The notes beneath the pieces were generated by a model. That model had not been told where the DNA came from, searched no databases, and saw nothing but the letters and a program-made list of their open reading frames with translations. Positions 62,595 to 64,000 of a stretch of 64,000 nt of DNA are shown here, one piece after another. The position numbers and the translations under genes were made by a program. This DNA is from Micrococcales bacterium KH10. Lineage in GTDB: Bacteria > Actinomycetota > Actinomycetes > Actinomycetales > Cellulomonadaceae. Where the stretch lies: contig FZPE01000001.1 in NCBI GenBank assembly GCA_900188465.1, forward strand, positions 62,001 through 126,000, in the 5' to 3' direction. Positions within the stretch are counted from its first letter, which is position 1. Each line of letters starts with the position of its first letter.

Positions 62595-64000
62595 ATGTTT
62601 CGACTAGCCAAAGTCAGCCTTGCCAACCGCGCGCTCGTCGCGCTTCTCACGATCGTCATTACGGGCTTCGGCCTGTTCTCGATGACGGAACTCAAACAAG
62701 AGCTCATTCCGTCCATCGAGTTCCCTGCTTCGCAGATCATCACGGTTGTGCCGGGCGCGAGTCCCGAAGTGATGGACGAGCAGGTCAGTTTGCCGCTGTC
62801 TCAGGCAGTCCAGGACCTCGCCGATGTCGAAAGCGTCGTCGCAAGCTCCTCGAGCTCGATCTCCATGATCTCGGTGTCCTACCGATATGGATCTGACACT
62901 GACGCGCTGAAGACTTCGGTATCTGAGGCCATCGCCGCGATCGAAGCAAACCTCCCCGAAGGGGCAGATCCAGAGATCATGTCCGGGTCGAGTTCGGCGA
63001 TCCCGGTCATGTTCCTGACAGCAGCCAGCGACACTGTGACTTCGACCGAACTATCCAGTGTCGTGGCCAAGAATGTCGTGCCGACGATTGAGGCTGTCGA
63101 CGGCGTGCGTGGTGCGACCGCCTCTGGTCTGGAGGCAGAGCGCATCGTCATTGCACCGACACCGGCTGCGATGGCACAGGGAATCTCGCCGATCACCATC
63201 AGTGAGGCACTCAAGGCGAATGGCGTGACCATTCCGATGGGCACCGTGCACCGCGACGGTCTCGATCTGCCTGTGCAAGGTGGTGACCCGATCACGCAGA
63301 TCGACCAACTGGAGCTGATCCCCCTTGCCTCCCCCACCGACCCAGGTCAGATCGTCACATTGGGTGAGATCGCCGAGGTGACCAAGCAGGTCGAGGAAGC
63401 CACGAGCATCACCCGGACCAACGGCAGTGAAGCCGTGTCCATCATGGTCATGGCCACCCAAGACGCCGATATCGTCGCGGTCTCCCACGGGGTGCAGGAT
63501 GCCATCGGCGAACTCAATGCGGAACTCGGCGACGTCAACCTGGCTGTGATCTTCGACCAGGGCCCGTTCATCGAGGAATCGATCCACCACCTTGCCATCA
63601 AGGGCGGATTGGGACTGGTCTTCGCGATCATCGTGATCCTGGTCTTCTTGTTCTCGGTTCGCTCCACACTGGTCACGGCCGTGTCCATTCCACTGTCCGT
63701 GCTGGTCACCTTCGTCGGCCTGCATCTGGGCGGGCATTCGCTCAATATGCTCACGCTGGGGGCGTTGACGATTGCGATCGGGCGAATCGTGGACGACTCG
63801 ATCGTGGTGATCGAGAACATCAAACGACATCTGGGCTATGGCAAGGAGAAGAAGGAAGCCATTCTCACCGGTGTGCGTGAGGTCGTCGGCGCCATCACCT
63901 CGTCCACGTTGACCACGGTTGCGGTATTCCTTCCGATTGCGGTTGTCGGCGGGCTTGTCGGCGAACTCTTCGCACCATTCGCGTTGACGGTCACAATCGC
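62595..64000 (+). CDS. RND-family efflux transporter permease (AcrB/SwrC-like), 3' partial
   Basis: 468 residues are visible and the frame runs off the right edge; full members have about 1000-1050. It starts MFRLAKVSLANRALVALLTI (TM1), followed by the porter domain (LKQELIPSIEFPASQIITVV, PGASPEVMDEQVSLPLSQAV). TM2-TM5 are present, with the family's GRIVDDSIVVIENIKRHL in TM4, the proton-relay Asp pair. The HAE1/SwrC group exports hydrophobic drugs or lipopeptides. There is no Shine-Dalgarno sequence but a pyrimidine-rich leader. Probably repressed by the divergent MarR protein. Confidence 0.93.
   Translation, partial: MFRLAKVSLANRALVALLTIVITGFGLFSMTELKQELIPSIEFPASQIITVVPGASPEVMDEQVSLPLSQAVQDLADVESVVASSSSSISMISVSYRYGSDTDALKTSVSEAIAAIEANLPEGADPEIMSGSSSAIPVMFLTAASDTVTSTELSSVVAKNVVPTIEAVDGVRGATASGLEAERIVIAPTPAAMAQGISPITISEALKANGVTIPMGTVHRDGLDLPVQGGDPITQIDQLELIPLASPTDPGQIVTLGEIAEVTKQVEEATSITRTNGSEAVSIMVMATQDADIVAVSHGVQDAIGELNAELGDVNLAVIFDQGPFIEESIHHLAIKGGLGLVFAIIVILVFLFSVRSTLVTAVSIPLSVLVTFVGLHLGGHSLNMLTLGALTIAIGRIVDDSIVVIENIKRHLGYGKEKKEAILTGVREVVGAITSSTLTTVAVFLPIAVVGGLVGELFAPFALTVTI

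Overview
The window is a 64 kb piece of chromosome from an actinobacterium. I place it only to the level of Actinomycetota, probably Micrococcales or a close relative; the genus cannot be read from the sequence. The reasons are markers largely limited to that phylum and arranged in its usual order: RbpA, the Ppm1-type mannosyltransferase, the Ski2-like helicase HelY, TatC-TatA with PafC-PafB, the GarA/FtsR/MerR block behind small basic protein and DUF881 genes, and a degenerate actinobacterial PriA. Base composition is roughly 60% GC by eye, low for the phylum. No tRNA, rRNA, CRISPR array, insertion sequence or prophage was seen.

Layout. 0-0.7 kb: tail of a secreted protein with an NPCBM-like domain. 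0.8-7.5 kb: metK, priA, fmt, rsmB, rpe. 7.7-8.1 kb: an isolated type IV pilin. 8.2-12.0 kb: an FMN riboswitch and a complete riboflavin operon (ribD-ribE-ribBA-ribH). 12.1-13.2 kb: hisE, hisG. 13.3-15.2 kb: a DEAD-box RNA helicase. 15.4-20.6 kb: phosphatidyltransferase, DUF881, sbp, DUF881, garA, ftsR, merR and a shortened VOC protein. 20.9-31 kb: rbpA, ppm1, helY, tatC, tatA, a small membrane protein, pafC, pafB, DUF3866 and a polytopic glycosyltransferase. 31-40 kb: glgP, yciO, a secreted LGFP-repeat protein, lnt, a DASS transporter and an ArsR-like regulator. 40-46.5 kb: fur-katA (peroxide), crcB1-crcB2 (fluoride), a CsoR operator with copA-csoR (copper), and a stress-type SDR. 46.7-49.1 kb: P-loop kinase, DJ-1/PfpI protein and topoisomerase IB. 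49.1-55.8 kb: MarR, a KaiC-like/PPDK_N-like fusion, NhaA, ABC-F and glutathione peroxidase. 55.8-64 kb: accessory genes, including a collapsed two-component system, a three-gene ArsR/membrane module, and a MarR regulator divergent from an RND exporter cut by the window edge.

Three themes stand out. First, many genes have a TANNNT hexamer 6-8 bases before the start codon, indicating leaderless mRNAs. Second, several accessory genes are visibly broken by internal deletions or frameshifts: a VOC protein, a response regulator, its histidine kinase, and a pentapeptide-like gene. Third, stress and metal genes have readable local regulation: a 25-base CsoR palindrome, an ArsR operator over a -10 box, and nested MarR/DtxR-like repeats. 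The best candidates for undescribed biology are the KaiC-like/PPDK_N-like fusion (49.6-52.2 kb) and the ArsR/coiled-coil/four-helix membrane module (60.8-61.9 kb).
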